NCBI GenBank assembly: GCA_000436795.1
Contig: HF993143.1
Coordinates: forward strand, 1-23,372
Source: Bacteroides sp. CAG:1076
GTDB taxonomy: Bacteria > Bacteroidota > Bacteroidia > Bacteroidales > Bacteroidaceae
Reading direction: 5' to 3'
DNA: 23,372 nucleotides
Positions within the stretch are counted from its first letter, which is position 1. Each line of letters opens with the position of its first letter. Shown piece by piece: positions 15,409 through 23,372 of this stretch. The position numbers and the translations under genes are program-made. The notes under the pieces were generated by a model that was given only the letters and a program-made list of their open reading frames with translations, made no database searches and was not told the origin of the DNA.

Positions 15409-16422
15409 ATGAGAATTGGAATCTTAACATCTGGAGGTGATTGTCCGGGTATAAATGCAACTATCAGAGGTGTTTGCAAGACTGCAATCAGCCATTATGG
15501 AATGGAAGTCTATGGTATACATAGCGGTTTTCGTGGTTTGCTTGACGATGACGTCGTGCCGTTGGATGAAAACTCATTGACGGGATTGTTAAGTATGGGA
15601 GGTACTATTCTGGGTACATCTCGTGAAAAGCCTTTTAAAAGCAGGCCGAATTCACCGGTGTCTGAAGACAAACCTGCCATGATGTTGAAGACTATTCATG
15701 ACCACAAGTTGGATTGTGTGGTGTGTATTGGTGGAAATGGTACACAAAAAACGGCGGCCAAGCTGGCTGCAACGGGAGTTAATGTGGTAACAATTCCTAA
15801 AACCATCGATAATGATGTATGGGGAACCGATATTTCTTTCGGTTTCGATTCTGCTGTAAGTATCGCTACTGATGCAATAGACCGATTGCATTCTACGGCA
15901 AGTGCGCATCAGCGGGTAATGGTTATTGAAGTCATGGGGCACAAAGCCGGATGGATTGCGCTGTATTCTGGTATGGCTGGTGGCGGCGATATTATTCTGT
16001 TGCCAGAAATCCCTTTCGATATTCATCGTATTGGTGATGCAATTATCAATCGTTTGAAAAAAGGAAAACCTTATTCCATTGTAGTGGTAGCAGAAGGTAT
16101 TCCTACTTTGGGAGGTAAAAAGGCTGCACAGTATATAGCCGAGGAAATAGAATATGAAACCGGATTCGAAACGCGTGAAACAGTATTGGGATACATTCAG
16201 CGCGGAGGAGGGCCTACTGCTTTCGACCGTAATCTGGCTACCCGTATGGGTGGACATGCTACTGAACTGATTGCGAACGGACAGTTTGGCCGTATGGTTT
16301 CTTTGCGAGGTTCGGAGATAACTTCTGTCCCCTTGTCGGATATAGCCGGCAAGTTAAAGCTGGTAACCGAAGATCACGATCTGGTGGTACAGGGGCGTAG
16401 GATGGGAATTTGTTTCGGATAG
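15409..16422 (+). CDS. pfkA: 6-phosphofructokinase (probably ATP-dependent, group III-like)
   Basis: It phosphorylates fructose 6-phosphate in glycolysis, in the cytoplasm. The 337-residue protein starts with I-G-I-L-T-S-G-G-D-C-P-G-I-N. The catalytic segment P-K-T-I-D-N-D (130-136) contains the proton-abstracting Asp, and M-G-H-K-A-G-W (176-182) and Q-R-G-G-G-P-T follow. The nucleotide motif is G-G-N-G-T (108-112): Gly111 favours ATP rather than pyrophosphate, Lys131 is the form seen in pyrophosphate-type and some ATP-type enzymes, and Asn110 replaces the usual Asp. This mixed signature makes the phosphate donor uncertain, with ATP most likely. A membrane regulator gene starts only 6 bases downstream, so both may share a transcript. 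Confidence 0.93.
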   Translation: MRIGILTSGGDCPGINATIRGVCKTAISHYGMEVYGIHSGFRGLLDDDVVPLDENSLTGLLSMGGTILGTSREKPFKSRPNSPVSEDKPAMMLKTIHDHKLDCVVCIGGNGTQKTAAKLAATGVNVVTIPKTIDNDVWGTDISFGFDSAVSIATDAIDRLHSTASAHQRVMVIEVMGHKAGWIALYSGMAGGGDIILLPEIPFDIHRIGDAIINRLKKGKPYSIVVVAEGIPTLGGKKAAQYIAEEIEYETGFETRETVLGYIQRGGGPTAFDRNLATRMGGHATELIANGQFGRMVSLRGSEITSVPLSDIAGKLKLVTEDHDLVVQGRRMGICFG

Positions 16423-16428
16423 TAAAAT

Positions 16429-18189
16429 ATGGGGAAAATAAGATCTGTAGTAAGTGCTCTTTTAATTCTATTGTCTTTTTCGTGTTGGGCAAATATGTTG
16501 CAGGAGAAAAAGACTTCTTTTGAAAATTTGTGTGAATTATCAGTGGTAGATCCTCATGTTTTATTGTCTAAGGCTGATACGTTGGATGTACATTCTGCTT
16601 TACCTTTTTATCAGATTGAAATGTTGCGTGCCTGTGCGTATCGGAGCCTTTCCATGCGCTCGCTTGTCTTTTATCATGCTCATCATGCTCTTGAAGCCGT
16701 TGGTATAGATAAGGATCCTGATACGAAGGCATATGTTTATATGCTATTGGTGGAATCGGCCGTTCTTTTGAATCATTTGGATATTGGTACAAAGTATATT
16801 GCCGAAGGAGTTAGCTATGCCCGGATGTCTAAGAATATTCTTCTCGAAGCTAATATGATACAAATGGAGAGTACGATACTTCGTAAATTGGGACAAACAG
16901 CGAAGAGTTATACTCGTATGCAGGATGCTATACGTATGCTTGCAAAATCAAATCAACCAGAAGCGCTTTTATTAATGTCACATATTTATGGGTATTTGAT
17001 GTCCTTCTATATAGAAGATTTAAGATATAATGATGCTTGGCAATTGGGTAAGAAGCGTTCTGTTTTTATCGATAAGATGGAGAAGGAGAAACAAAATATA
17101 AATGTTTCTTGGATTGATAATCAGAAAGGATATCTTTATAGTAAAATGGCTTTGCTTTCTGAAATTAGAAAGCAAAGTAAATTGGCAGAAGAGTATTGTA
17201 AGATGTTTTATCGGACAAATTTTTCGAAAAGTAATATGGGAGTGTTCGAAATTAATAATTACCTTCTTCTTCGTGGTGATTTTAGGCAGGTATTACAAAA
17301 TAATGATATAAGATTTCAGCTTAATAATACAGATACATTGGGAACTGACTATCTGAATGCTTTGTATCAAAATAGTAAAGCATACAAAGGGTTGGGTGAT
17401 TACGAAAAAGCTTATTATTTACTTGAAAAAATAAATAATGTAAGAAAGACGCTACGTATAGGAGAATATAAGCAGAAGGTGCAGCAAATGAGAGAGAGTA
17501 ATCAGAAAATGGAAAATGAGATGTTGGCACATGAAATCTCTTTCAAAATTAAATTACGTAACTATTTCATAGTAGGTCTATTGGTCTTGCTTATTGTAGG
17601 AGGAGCTTTCGTGTATTATATTCTTAGAAAAAAGAAAACGATATCTTTTCAAAAACGTCAGATTGTTTCTTTAGTTACTGAATTGACTAATTTGAAAGAA
17701 GAGGAGGAAGAAATTCACCGAACGGAGTTCGGTAAAGATCCGAATGGAGTTCCATCAGCAACGCAGGTGAAACTCCCAGCAGAAGAAGCACCTATTACTT
17801 CTGATCACATTCTTCCTGACGAAGAAATTCCGTATGAAAATCTTAGAGATAAAATACTTTTTGATGATTTCGACAGGAAGGTCCGGGTTGAGAAAATTTA
17901 TTTGCAATATCAGTTTGACCATGACGATTATGCATTATTGATGGGAGTGAATCATAATCGTTTTGCACGTATTATGAAAAATTATGGTGGTGGGAATCTT
18001 ACTCATTATTTAAATGATTTACGTTTAGAATATTCTGTGTTTCTGTTGCGTGAGCACCCCGAACTTTCTAATATGGAAGTTGCAAAAAAATGTGCTTTAC
18101 CTAAACTTTCCATTTTTTGTCGGTTATTTAAAGAACGATTTGGAGTTAATCCTACGGTCTTTCGTCAAGAGGCTTTGTCAAAGAAGTGA
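16429..18189 (+). CDS. Membrane-spanning TPR/AraC-type transcriptional regulator
   Basis: It appears to be a one-component regulator with an extracytoplasmic sensor and a cytoplasmic DNA-binding end. The 586-residue protein has an N-terminal hydrophobic signal/anchor (about 7-22), a long helical TPR-like region (about 60-345), a coiled-coil-like stretch (345-375) and a transmembrane helix (379-399). A charged Glu-rich linker (405-480) is followed by an AraC-type helix-turn-helix (about 497-580: M-N/H-N-R-F-A-R-I-M, L-N-D-L-R-L-E-Y-S, C-R-L-F-K-E-R-F-G-V-N-P-T-V-F-R). It starts 6 bases after pfkA, with no room for its own terminator-separated promoter. The envelope protein and thioredoxin-like genes downstream are the likely targets, which is inference. 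The sequence is visibly more A+T-rich than pfkA and the genes to its left. Confidence 0.85.
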   Translation: MGKIRSVVSALLILLSFSCWANMLQEKKTSFENLCELSVVDPHVLLSKADTLDVHSALPFYQIEMLRACAYRSLSMRSLVFYHAHHALEAVGIDKDPDTKAYVYMLLVESAVLLNHLDIGTKYIAEGVSYARMSKNILLEANMIQMESTILRKLGQTAKSYTRMQDAIRMLAKSNQPEALLLMSHIYGYLMSFYIEDLRYNDAWQLGKKRSVFIDKMEKEKQNINVSWIDNQKGYLYSKMALLSEIRKQSKLAEEYCKMFYRTNFSKSNMGVFEINNYLLLRGDFRQVLQNNDIRFQLNNTDTLGTDYLNALYQNSKAYKGLGDYEKAYYLLEKINNVRKTLRIGEYKQKVQQMRESNQKMENEMLAHEISFKIKLRNYFIVGLLVLLIVGGAFVYYILRKKKTISFQKRQIVSLVTELTNLKEEEEEIHRTEFGKDPNGVPSATQVKLPAEEAPITSDHILPDEEIPYENLRDKILFDDFDRKVRVEKIYLQYQFDHDDYALLMGVNHNRFARIMKNYGGGNLTHYLNDLRLEYSVFLLREHPELSNMEVAKKCALPKLSIFCRLFKERFGVNPTVFRQEALSKK

Positions 18190-18336
18190 CTATGCAGCAT
18201 ATTCTATAACTTTATGCGGAGAACGTTGTATAGGGCAACCGTTGGGATGTAGGCTTGGAAATGGTGATAAAGACTATTGGGGCTTGACTAAAGCTGCTAT
18301 ATCACTTATATATAATAAAGTAAAGAGGACTGAATT

Positions 18337-19803
18337 ATGAAAAAATATATTATATCGTTGTTATTATTCTTGTCATTGGGCGGTTCTATTTGGGGGCAGA
18401 CGACTTATTTAAGTGAAATAGATGTGAGCAATCGTCAAATAGAAAAGACACCCGACAAGCAGGTTGCTGTGAAAATAGGATTCGATTTGACTCAACTTGA
18501 TATTAAGCGTCAGCATTCTTTGGTTATGATACCAATTCTGTTGTCGTCGGATGGAGTTTATGAACAGACATTGCCCGCTGTTATTGTAAATGGTCGCGTA
18601 CGTGACAAGGTAAATTCTCGTATGGAAGCTTTAGATAAATCTTCTCTTTATCCCGAAGAGGCGACAGTTGTACGTCGTGATAATGGTATTACGCAAGTAG
18701 TAGATTACGAAACTGAAGTTCCGTTTAAACGTTGGATGATTGGGGGAGAATTGCTTATTCGTGGTTATGTAGTAGGCTGTGCTGCTTGTGGCGAAGGAAG
18801 TGAAGTTGCGGATGTTGGTGCAATTCTTCCAGCCATGGAAGCTCCTGTATATAGCTTTTCTTTTATTGCTCCTCAGGAAGAGATGATAAAGCACCGTTCT
18901 GAAACAAGGAGTGCACGTTTGCAGTTCCGTCAAAATAGTTCGGTCATTGAACCTACATATAGAGAAAATCGTTCAGAGCTGGATTCTGTGCGTACTTCCA
19001 TTTCTCTTGTGAAAGATAATTCAGATTTAAGTATAACAGGCATTTATGTTACAGGTTTTGCTTCGCCTGAAGGTAGTTATGTGTATAATATGAAATTGTC
19101 CGAACGTCGTGCAAAGGCTTTTGCTGAGTATATGAAAGATGATTTAAAAGGCATAAATCCTGAACTGTATCATGTGGCTTGGAAAGGTGAAGACTGGGAG
19201 GGCTTACGTGTAGAAGTACTGAAACATCCTCAGTTGGAACGAATTTCTGATGTACTTGCTATTATTGACCATTGTGGTAATGATAAGGATGTATGTGAAG
19301 AAAAATTAAAGGCTTTGCAACCTTCCGATATATATCGTAGATTATTGAATGAAATGTATCCTATGGTGCGTCGTAATGAATATCGTATTGAGTATAATGT
19401 TCGTCATTTTAATTTGGAAGAGGGGCGGCAAATGATTAACTCTCATCCGGAATTGATGAGTGTGAGCGAGATACAGAAAGTTGCCGACAGTTATGGAAAA
19501 GGTAGTAAGCAATATCTCGATTGTATGCTTCGGGGAGCGAAAGCGTATCCTAAAGATGTTGTTATGCAGAATAATGTTGCACTGGCTTTGATTGAAGCTG
19601 AATGTATAGCTGATGCGATATTATTACTGAAGCAAGCACCGAGAGATGCAAGGCTGATAAATCTATTGGGAGTGGCATATGCTAAATCGGGTAATGTGAG
19701 AAATGCTGAGGAGGAATTTTCTCAGGCTGCGACTTTGGGATGTACTGAAGCGCGTAATAACTTGCGCTTGTTGCAGGCATATACAGAATACATGATGGAA
19801 TGA
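18337..19803 (+). CDS. DUF3868/OmpA-like/TPR envelope protein
   Basis: The exact role is unknown; DUF3868 proteins occur in Bacteroidales fimbria-like operons. The 488-residue protein has a signal peptide ending near G-S-I-W-G-Q (about 16-21). A DUF3868-like beta domain (about 22-180) follows, with C148-x-x-C151 in G-C-A-A-C-G. An OmpA-like segment (about 195-355) contains I-T-G-I-Y-V-T-G-F-A-S-P-E-G and N-M-K-L-S-E-R-R-A-K-A. TPR-like helices come last (390-480; D-A-R-L-I-N-L-L-G-V-A-Y-A-K-S-G). OmpA-like domains usually hold peptidoglycan, so it probably bridges outer membrane and wall. It lies 147 bases after the regulator gene. No fimbrillin, anchor or DUF3575 gene is nearby, so this is not a standard fimbrial operon. 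Confidence 0.8.
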   Translation: MKKYIISLLLFLSLGGSIWGQTTYLSEIDVSNRQIEKTPDKQVAVKIGFDLTQLDIKRQHSLVMIPILLSSDGVYEQTLPAVIVNGRVRDKVNSRMEALDKSSLYPEEATVVRRDNGITQVVDYETEVPFKRWMIGGELLIRGYVVGCAACGEGSEVADVGAILPAMEAPVYSFSFIAPQEEMIKHRSETRSARLQFRQNSSVIEPTYRENRSELDSVRTSISLVKDNSDLSITGIYVTGFASPEGSYVYNMKLSERRAKAFAEYMKDDLKGINPELYHVAWKGEDWEGLRVEVLKHPQLERISDVLAIIDHCGNDKDVCEEKLKALQPSDIYRRLLNEMYPMVRRNEYRIEYNVRHFNLEEGRQMINSHPELMSVSEIQKVADSYGKGSKQYLDCMLRGAKAYPKDVVMQNNVALALIEAECIADAILLLKQAPRDARLINLLGVAYAKSGNVRNAEEEFSQAATLGCTEARNNLRLLQAYTEYMME

Positions 19804-19911
19804 GATAGATAAAAATAAAATTATTCATACTTAATTTTTTACAATAACATTTACCTGTCTTGTTGGTCATGAAGCAAATGAGTTGGTTTTACTTATTGCA
19901 TTGAAGAAACA

Positions 19912-20907
19912 ATGAAAAGTATAAAGAATATTATTCATCATAGGAAAGGAAGTAAGCTAAATTTACTTGGAGGATGTGCTTTATTGTTGTTGACTGTAAC
20001 TTCTTGTAACTATAAAGCGCGAGAAAAGGAAAATCCTGTAAAAAAAGAAGTTGTACAATCGCAAGTTAAAACGGAATCTCTTTTCCCTTTTCCCGAGATA
20101 CCTGCTATGCTTACTCAGCCAGCAGATCGTAAAGCTTATTTAATAGCGCATTATTGGGATAATTTTAATTTTGCTGATACGGTATTAGTTAATAACAGGA
20201 ATGTGTCTGAACAAGGAATGGTTGATTATTTAGCTTTACTTGTAGATGATACTCTGACTGAACGGAAGCAGATTGAAAGTCTGGAAAATTTTTGTGGTGG
20301 CTTAGAGCAGCAGATTCATACACAAAAAGTCTTTTTACAGTTGATGGAAGATTATCTGTATAATCCCAATTCTCCTTTTTATAATGAGAAGTTGTATGCT
20401 ATGTTTCTGAAACGTATGTTGAATAGTAAATATGTAGATGAAACAAGAAAGAGTTCGTTGCAATTTACCTTACAGTTGATTCAACGAAATTCTCCTGGTG
20501 AGAAAGCTATGGATTTTGTATATTATCTTCCAGATAGGAGTAAGCATACACTATATCAGACGGAGGTTAGAAACAATCGGTTGTTATTGGTCTTTTACGA
20601 TCCTGAATGCCCGAGCTGTCATGAAATCATGCAGGAAATGCTGCATGATGAATTTTTGCAGCAAGCCGTTGATACAGGAAATCTAACTGTATTGGCTGTA
20701 TATACTGAGGGAAATCAGGAAATATGGAAGCATACTCTTCACGAATTACCAAAGGGATGGATTGTGGGGTGTGATCATGAAGAGATTAAGCAAAATGCTT
20801 TGTACGACTTAAAAGCAATGCCTTCACTTTATTTGCTTGATGCTACTAAGACGGTTATATTAAAAGATGCTTCTTATAAAATCGTTTGTGGGGAATTGCA
20901 AAAATAG
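19912..20907 (+). CDS. DUF5106-type thioredoxin-like lipoprotein
   Basis: It is probably a thiol-disulfide oxidoreductase or related thioredoxin-fold protein tethered in the envelope. The 331-residue protein has a lipoprotein signal (L-L-T-V-T-S-C, Cys32). A helical DUF5106-like region (about 60-195) is followed by a thioredoxin domain with L-L-V-F-Y-D-P-E-C-P-S-C-H (active-site C233-P-S-C236) and the cis-proline loop A-M-P-S-L-Y-L-L-D (302-310). It lies 108 bases after the DUF3868 gene and ends at a bidirectional terminator. The cysteines in the preceding envelope protein make it a possible partner, which is inference. A start at 19912 gives the proper lipobox spacing. The coding region is A+T-rich. 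Confidence 0.85.
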   Translation: MKSIKNIIHHRKGSKLNLLGGCALLLLTVTSCNYKAREKENPVKKEVVQSQVKTESLFPFPEIPAMLTQPADRKAYLIAHYWDNFNFADTVLVNNRNVSEQGMVDYLALLVDDTLTERKQIESLENFCGGLEQQIHTQKVFLQLMEDYLYNPNSPFYNEKLYAMFLKRMLNSKYVDETRKSSLQFTLQLIQRNSPGEKAMDFVYYLPDRSKHTLYQTEVRNNRLLLVFYDPECPSCHEIMQEMLHDEFLQQAVDTGNLTVLAVYTEGNQEIWKHTLHELPKGWIVGCDHEEIKQNALYDLKAMPSLYLLDATKTVILKDASYKIVCGELQK

Positions 20908-20926
20908 ATAATCTTGTAGATATACA

Positions 20927-20962
20927 AAAAAGCCGGAGATAAACATGTTATTCCGGCTTTTT
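20927..20962. terminator. Bidirectional terminator between the thioredoxin-like gene and rnc
   Basis: The 11-bp repeat AAAAAGCCGGA/TCCGGCTTTTT (20927-20937 with 20952-20962) has a 14-base loop and A and T flanks. It is a symmetric terminator serving both convergent genes. Confidence 0.9.
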
Positions 20963-20971
20963 CAACTTATG

Positions 20972-21919
20972 TTATTCGTTATTTTGGCGGAAGGCAGCTT
21001 CTTCAGCTTCTGCAATAATACGTTCTGTATCTTCGAAATGTTCTTCTGGTATTTCGGTTTTCAGCGTATTATCTTCTGCCAGCATTACATTTTCTTTCTC
21101 TGCGGTAGCTATTGCACTTTCCCGTTCACGGACCTCTATCTCTTTTTCTCTTTTTGCCTTTGCTGCAAAGATAGCATCGATAAACTGCGGATTGCCTTTT
21201 ATCTTAGCCAGTGTTTCGTGCGCAGCTTCCTGTTGCGATTCTTTCTTGGAATATCCTTTTCCTGTACCAGCTGCAATATTTTCGACCAGAACCTGCGTCT
21301 CAAAAATAGGATTCTGTGCCTCGTCGACTGATTGTCCTGTTAGGTTGAATTCTATATTGAACTTGTTTTTCTGGCTCCATTCAATCAGTTTCGATTTGAA
21401 ATTGACCTCTTTACGTGAAATTTTTTCCAGATTCAAGTATTGGTTGATAATCCGCTCTTCCATGAATTTTTTGCAGGCACGATAGCCTCTATCCAGATAA
21501 ATAGCTCCGATAAGTGCTTCGAAGGCGTTTCCACACATGTAACTGTTGTGTGAGGACTGTCGGGTTGTATATATTATTAGTTTATCCAGTCCAATTTGTA
21601 CGGCTACGCGGTTCAAGGTTTCGCGTTGTACGATCTTGGAACGCGTATTCGTCAGGAAACCTTCTCGTTTACCTTCAAATTTTTTATATACGATATCAGC
21701 TACTACTGCATCCAGAATGGCATCACCTAAAAATTCAAGTCGTTCGTTGTTCAGCAACCGTCCTTTTCCAGCCTTAATCGATGATGATTTATGTAATAAA
21801 GCTTGCTGGTAGATTTCGATATTCCTCGGATAGAACCCGAGCATCTTGTAAAAACAAAGATAAGGCTCCTTATCCTTACGGAAAAGAAGTCTTATCTTAT
21901 CTGTTATATTGCTAAACAC
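20972..21919 (-). CDS. rnc: Ribonuclease III
   Basis: This enzyme cleaves double-stranded RNA in rRNA and mRNA processing. The 315-residue protein has the signature N-E-R-L-E-F-L-G-D (58-66), a second catalytic segment G-N-A-F-E-A-L-I-G-A-I-Y-L-D (130-143) and a dsRNA-binding domain from about 175 to 240. E59, D66 and E134 match E. coli E38, D45 and E117. The fourth metal ligand, D114 in E. coli, is Asn131 here (codon AAC). A charged, Glu/Ala/Arg-rich tail of about 65 residues (250-315) extends past the dsRNA domain and is longer than in E. coli. The start lies 3 bases after the fabF stop, so translation is probably coupled in the acpP-fabF-rnc cluster. Confidence 0.95.
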   Translation of the reverse strand: MFSNITDKIRLLFRKDKEPYLCFYKMLGFYPRNIEIYQQALLHKSSSIKAGKGRLLNNERLEFLGDAILDAVVADIVYKKFEGKREGFLTNTRSKIVQRETLNRVAVQIGLDKLIIYTTRQSSHNSYMCGNAFEALIGAIYLDRGYRACKKFMEERIINQYLNLEKISRKEVNFKSKLIEWSQKNKFNIEFNLTGQSVDEAQNPIFETQVLVENIAAGTGKGYSKKESQQEAAHETLAKIKGNPQFIDAIFAAKAKREKEIEVRERESAIATAEKENVMLAEDNTLKTEIPEEHFEDTERIIAEAEEAAFRQNNE

Positions 21920-21922
21920 AGT

Positions 21923-23188
21923 TTATTCAGTGTATTTTTTTACGATTACACATGCATTGTGTCCACCAAAACCAAATGTATTGCTCAATGCAGCACGAAC
22001 AGTACGCTGCTGTGCCTTATTGAATGTGAAGTTCAGGTTATAATCGATTTGTTCATCATTATCACCTTCTTCGTGGTTGATAGTCGGCGGTACAATGTCA
22101 TTTTTAACAGAAAGTACACATGCAATAGCTTCTACGCCACCAGTAGCTCCCAAGAGGTGTCCGGTCATTGATTTGGTAGAACTGATATTCAGTTTGTAAG
22201 CGTGTTCGCCGAACAGGTCTTTAATAGCTTTTACTTCAGAGATATCACCTACTGGAGTAGAAGTTCCGTGTACATTGATATAGTCAATGTCTTCCGGTTG
22301 CATACCAGCGTCTTCCAAAGCGCTCTTCATAACCAGTTTCGCACCCAGACCTTCAGGATGAGAAGCTGTCAGATGATAAGCGTCGCCAGAAGCACCTGTA
22401 CCGGCCAACTCTGCATATATCTTAGCACCACGTGCTTTTGCATGTTCCAGTTCTTCAAGAATCAGACATCCGGCACCTTCACCCATTACGAATCCGTCAC
22501 GGCTTGCACTGAATGGACGTGAAGCATGTACAGGGTCATCATTGCGAGTAGACAATGCGTGCATTGCATTGAAACCACCTACTCCTGCAGGGAAAATGGC
22601 TGCTTCGGCACCACCAGTTACGATAATGTTAGCTTTTCCCAAACGGATATAGTTGAAAGCATCAGCTATCGCGTTAGAAGAAGAAGCACATGCAGAAGTG
22701 GTTGTAAAGTTAGGGCCATGGAAACCATACATGATAGAAATCTGTCCGGATGCAATATCTGCAATCATTTTCGGGATAAAGAACGGATTGAATTTCGGTC
22801 CGATAGTGTCTTTGGTCTTTTCATAGCCAGCAACTTCTTCTTCGAAAGTATGAATACCTCCGATTCCGACACCGAGAATCACTCCGACTTTGTTCAAATC
22901 TTCTGTTTCGACGTCTATGCCTGCATCTGTTACCGCTTCTTTGGCTGCTACGACTGCATATTGAGTGTAAAGGTCCATTTTACGGGCTTCTTTACGGTCA
23001 ATAAAATCAGTAGCATTGAAGTTCTTCACTTCACAAGCGAACTGAGTCTTGAACTTAGAAGCGTCGAAATGAGTAATAGGTCCTGCCCCACTTACTCCAT
23101 TAAGAAGGTTGTTCCAAAATTCAGGAACAGTATTACCTACCGGAGTGAGTGCACCAAGACCTGTTACCACTACTCTTTTTAATTCCAT
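21923..23188 (-). CDS. fabF: Beta-ketoacyl-[acyl-carrier-protein] synthase II
   Basis: It condenses malonyl-ACP with acyl-ACP to elongate fatty acids in the cytoplasm. The 421-residue protein has normal length. The Cys-His-His active site is seen as T-T-S-A-C-A-S-S (C167), V-H-G-T-S-T (H307) and G-H-L-L-G-A-T-G (H344). K339 is the conserved Lys before H344, and the end is the usual N-T-F-G-F-G-G-H-N-A segment. It follows acpP by 15 bases and is followed by rnc after 3 bases, a conserved bacterial order linking fatty acid synthesis and RNA processing. Confidence 0.97.
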   Translation of the reverse strand: MELKRVVVTGLGALTPVGNTVPEFWNNLLNGVSGAGPITHFDASKFKTQFACEVKNFNATDFIDRKEARKMDLYTQYAVVAAKEAVTDAGIDVETEDLNKVGVILGVGIGGIHTFEEEVAGYEKTKDTIGPKFNPFFIPKMIADIASGQISIMYGFHGPNFTTTSACASSSNAIADAFNYIRLGKANIIVTGGAEAAIFPAGVGGFNAMHALSTRNDDPVHASRPFSASRDGFVMGEGAGCLILEELEHAKARGAKIYAELAGTGASGDAYHLTASHPEGLGAKLVMKSALEDAGMQPEDIDYINVHGTSTPVGDISEVKAIKDLFGEHAYKLNISSTKSMTGHLLGATGGVEAIACVLSVKNDIVPPTINHEEGDNDEQIDYNLNFTFNKAQQRTVRAALSNTFGFGGHNACVIVKKYTE

Positions 23189-23203
23189 AAAAGTAGAATT
23201 AAA

Positions 23204-23372
23204 TTATTTTGCGTTAGCTTCAATGTAAGAGATAGCGTCGCCTACAGTCTGGATCTTTTCTGCCTGATCATCAGGAATAGAGATACCGAATTCTTTTTCG
23301 AATTCCATGATCAATTCTACTGTATCCAAAGAGTCAGCACCCAGGTCGTTAGTGAAGCTAGCTGTCGGAGTA
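23204..23372 (-). CDS. acpP: Acyl carrier protein, N-terminus cut by window edge
   Basis: The visible 55 or so C-terminal residues include the phosphopantetheine site D-S-L-D in [13 protein letters not shown]. It is followed by [13 protein letters not shown] and ends at N-A-K-stop (TAA at 23206-23204). Roughly the first 22 residues and the promoter lie beyond the window. ACP carries acyl intermediates to FabF, encoded next door on the same strand. Confidence 0.95.
   Translation of the reverse strand, partial: TPTASFTNDLGADSLDTVELIMEFEKEFGISIPDDQAEKIQTVGDAISYIEANAK

Noticed and set aside
16429..18189. Two-component hybrid sensor annotation for the TPR/AraC protein
   Set aside because: No histidine kinase, ATPase or receiver domain is seen between the transmembrane helix and the helix-turn-helix.
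18050..18340. 96-codon frame overlapping the end of the AraC-type regulator and touching the DUF3868 start as ATGA
   Set aside because: Most of it lies inside the regulator in another frame and its sequence has no recognisable pattern; the regulator has a natural C-terminus, so no frameshift is needed.
19869..19904. 11-codon upstream frame just before the thioredoxin-like lipoprotein gene
   Set aside because: Too short to judge; no repeated codons or stem-loops that would suggest a leader peptide.

Overview
The window looks like chromosomal DNA of a gut Bacteroidaceae member (Bacteroides or Phocaeicola). This rests on a SusC/SusD-like outer-membrane pair, Bacteroidales-type families (DUF3108, DUF3868, DUF5106, bacterial GH3), moderate-to-low GC content, a lack of Shine-Dalgarno sites, and several TAnnTTTG-type -7 promoter elements upstream of genes. 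No rRNA, tRNA, CRISPR array, insertion sequence or phage gene is visible. Species is not determinable by eye.

Left part (1-4.5 kb): the tail of a probable secreted glycoside hydrolase with an F5/8 type C-like end, then serine O-acetyltransferase (minus strand), an untracked 43-codon basic small protein (plus strand), an MnmA-type tRNA 2-thiouridylase (minus strand), and cysteinyl-tRNA synthetase (plus strand). Sulfur metabolism recurs here: cysteine synthesis, tRNA thiolation and cysteine charging. MnmA has a consensus-like promoter followed by a short leader that ends in a textbook intrinsic terminator just before the start codon. This is either an attenuator or a free small RNA.

Middle part (4.5-15.3 kb): a SusC/SusD pair whose SusC is split by a single-base frameshift, followed by a secreted PPP-like metallophosphoesterase. 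Its apparent promoter lies inside the loop of the upstream terminator. On the minus strand is a three-gene operon with ATGA overlaps at both junctions: a GH3-family acyl-acid amido synthetase-like enzyme, a large Ig-like lipoprotein, and a secreted DUF3108 protein. The gap between these two groups holds two TTGTACAA-cored palindromes centred 21 bp apart.

Right part (15.4-23.4 kb): 6-phosphofructokinase, then 6 bp later a membrane-spanning TPR/AraC regulator, a DUF3868/OmpA/TPR envelope protein, and a thioredoxin-like lipoprotein. The last three look more A+T-rich than the rest and resemble an accessory block. The window ends in the conserved acpP-fabF-rnc cluster on the minus strand (acpP is cut by the window edge).

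The best candidates for undescribed biology are the overlapping GH3/Ig-lipoprotein/DUF3108 operon, the leader-terminator unit before mnmA, and the regulator-envelope-thioredoxin block. All functional proposals for these are inference from sequence and context.
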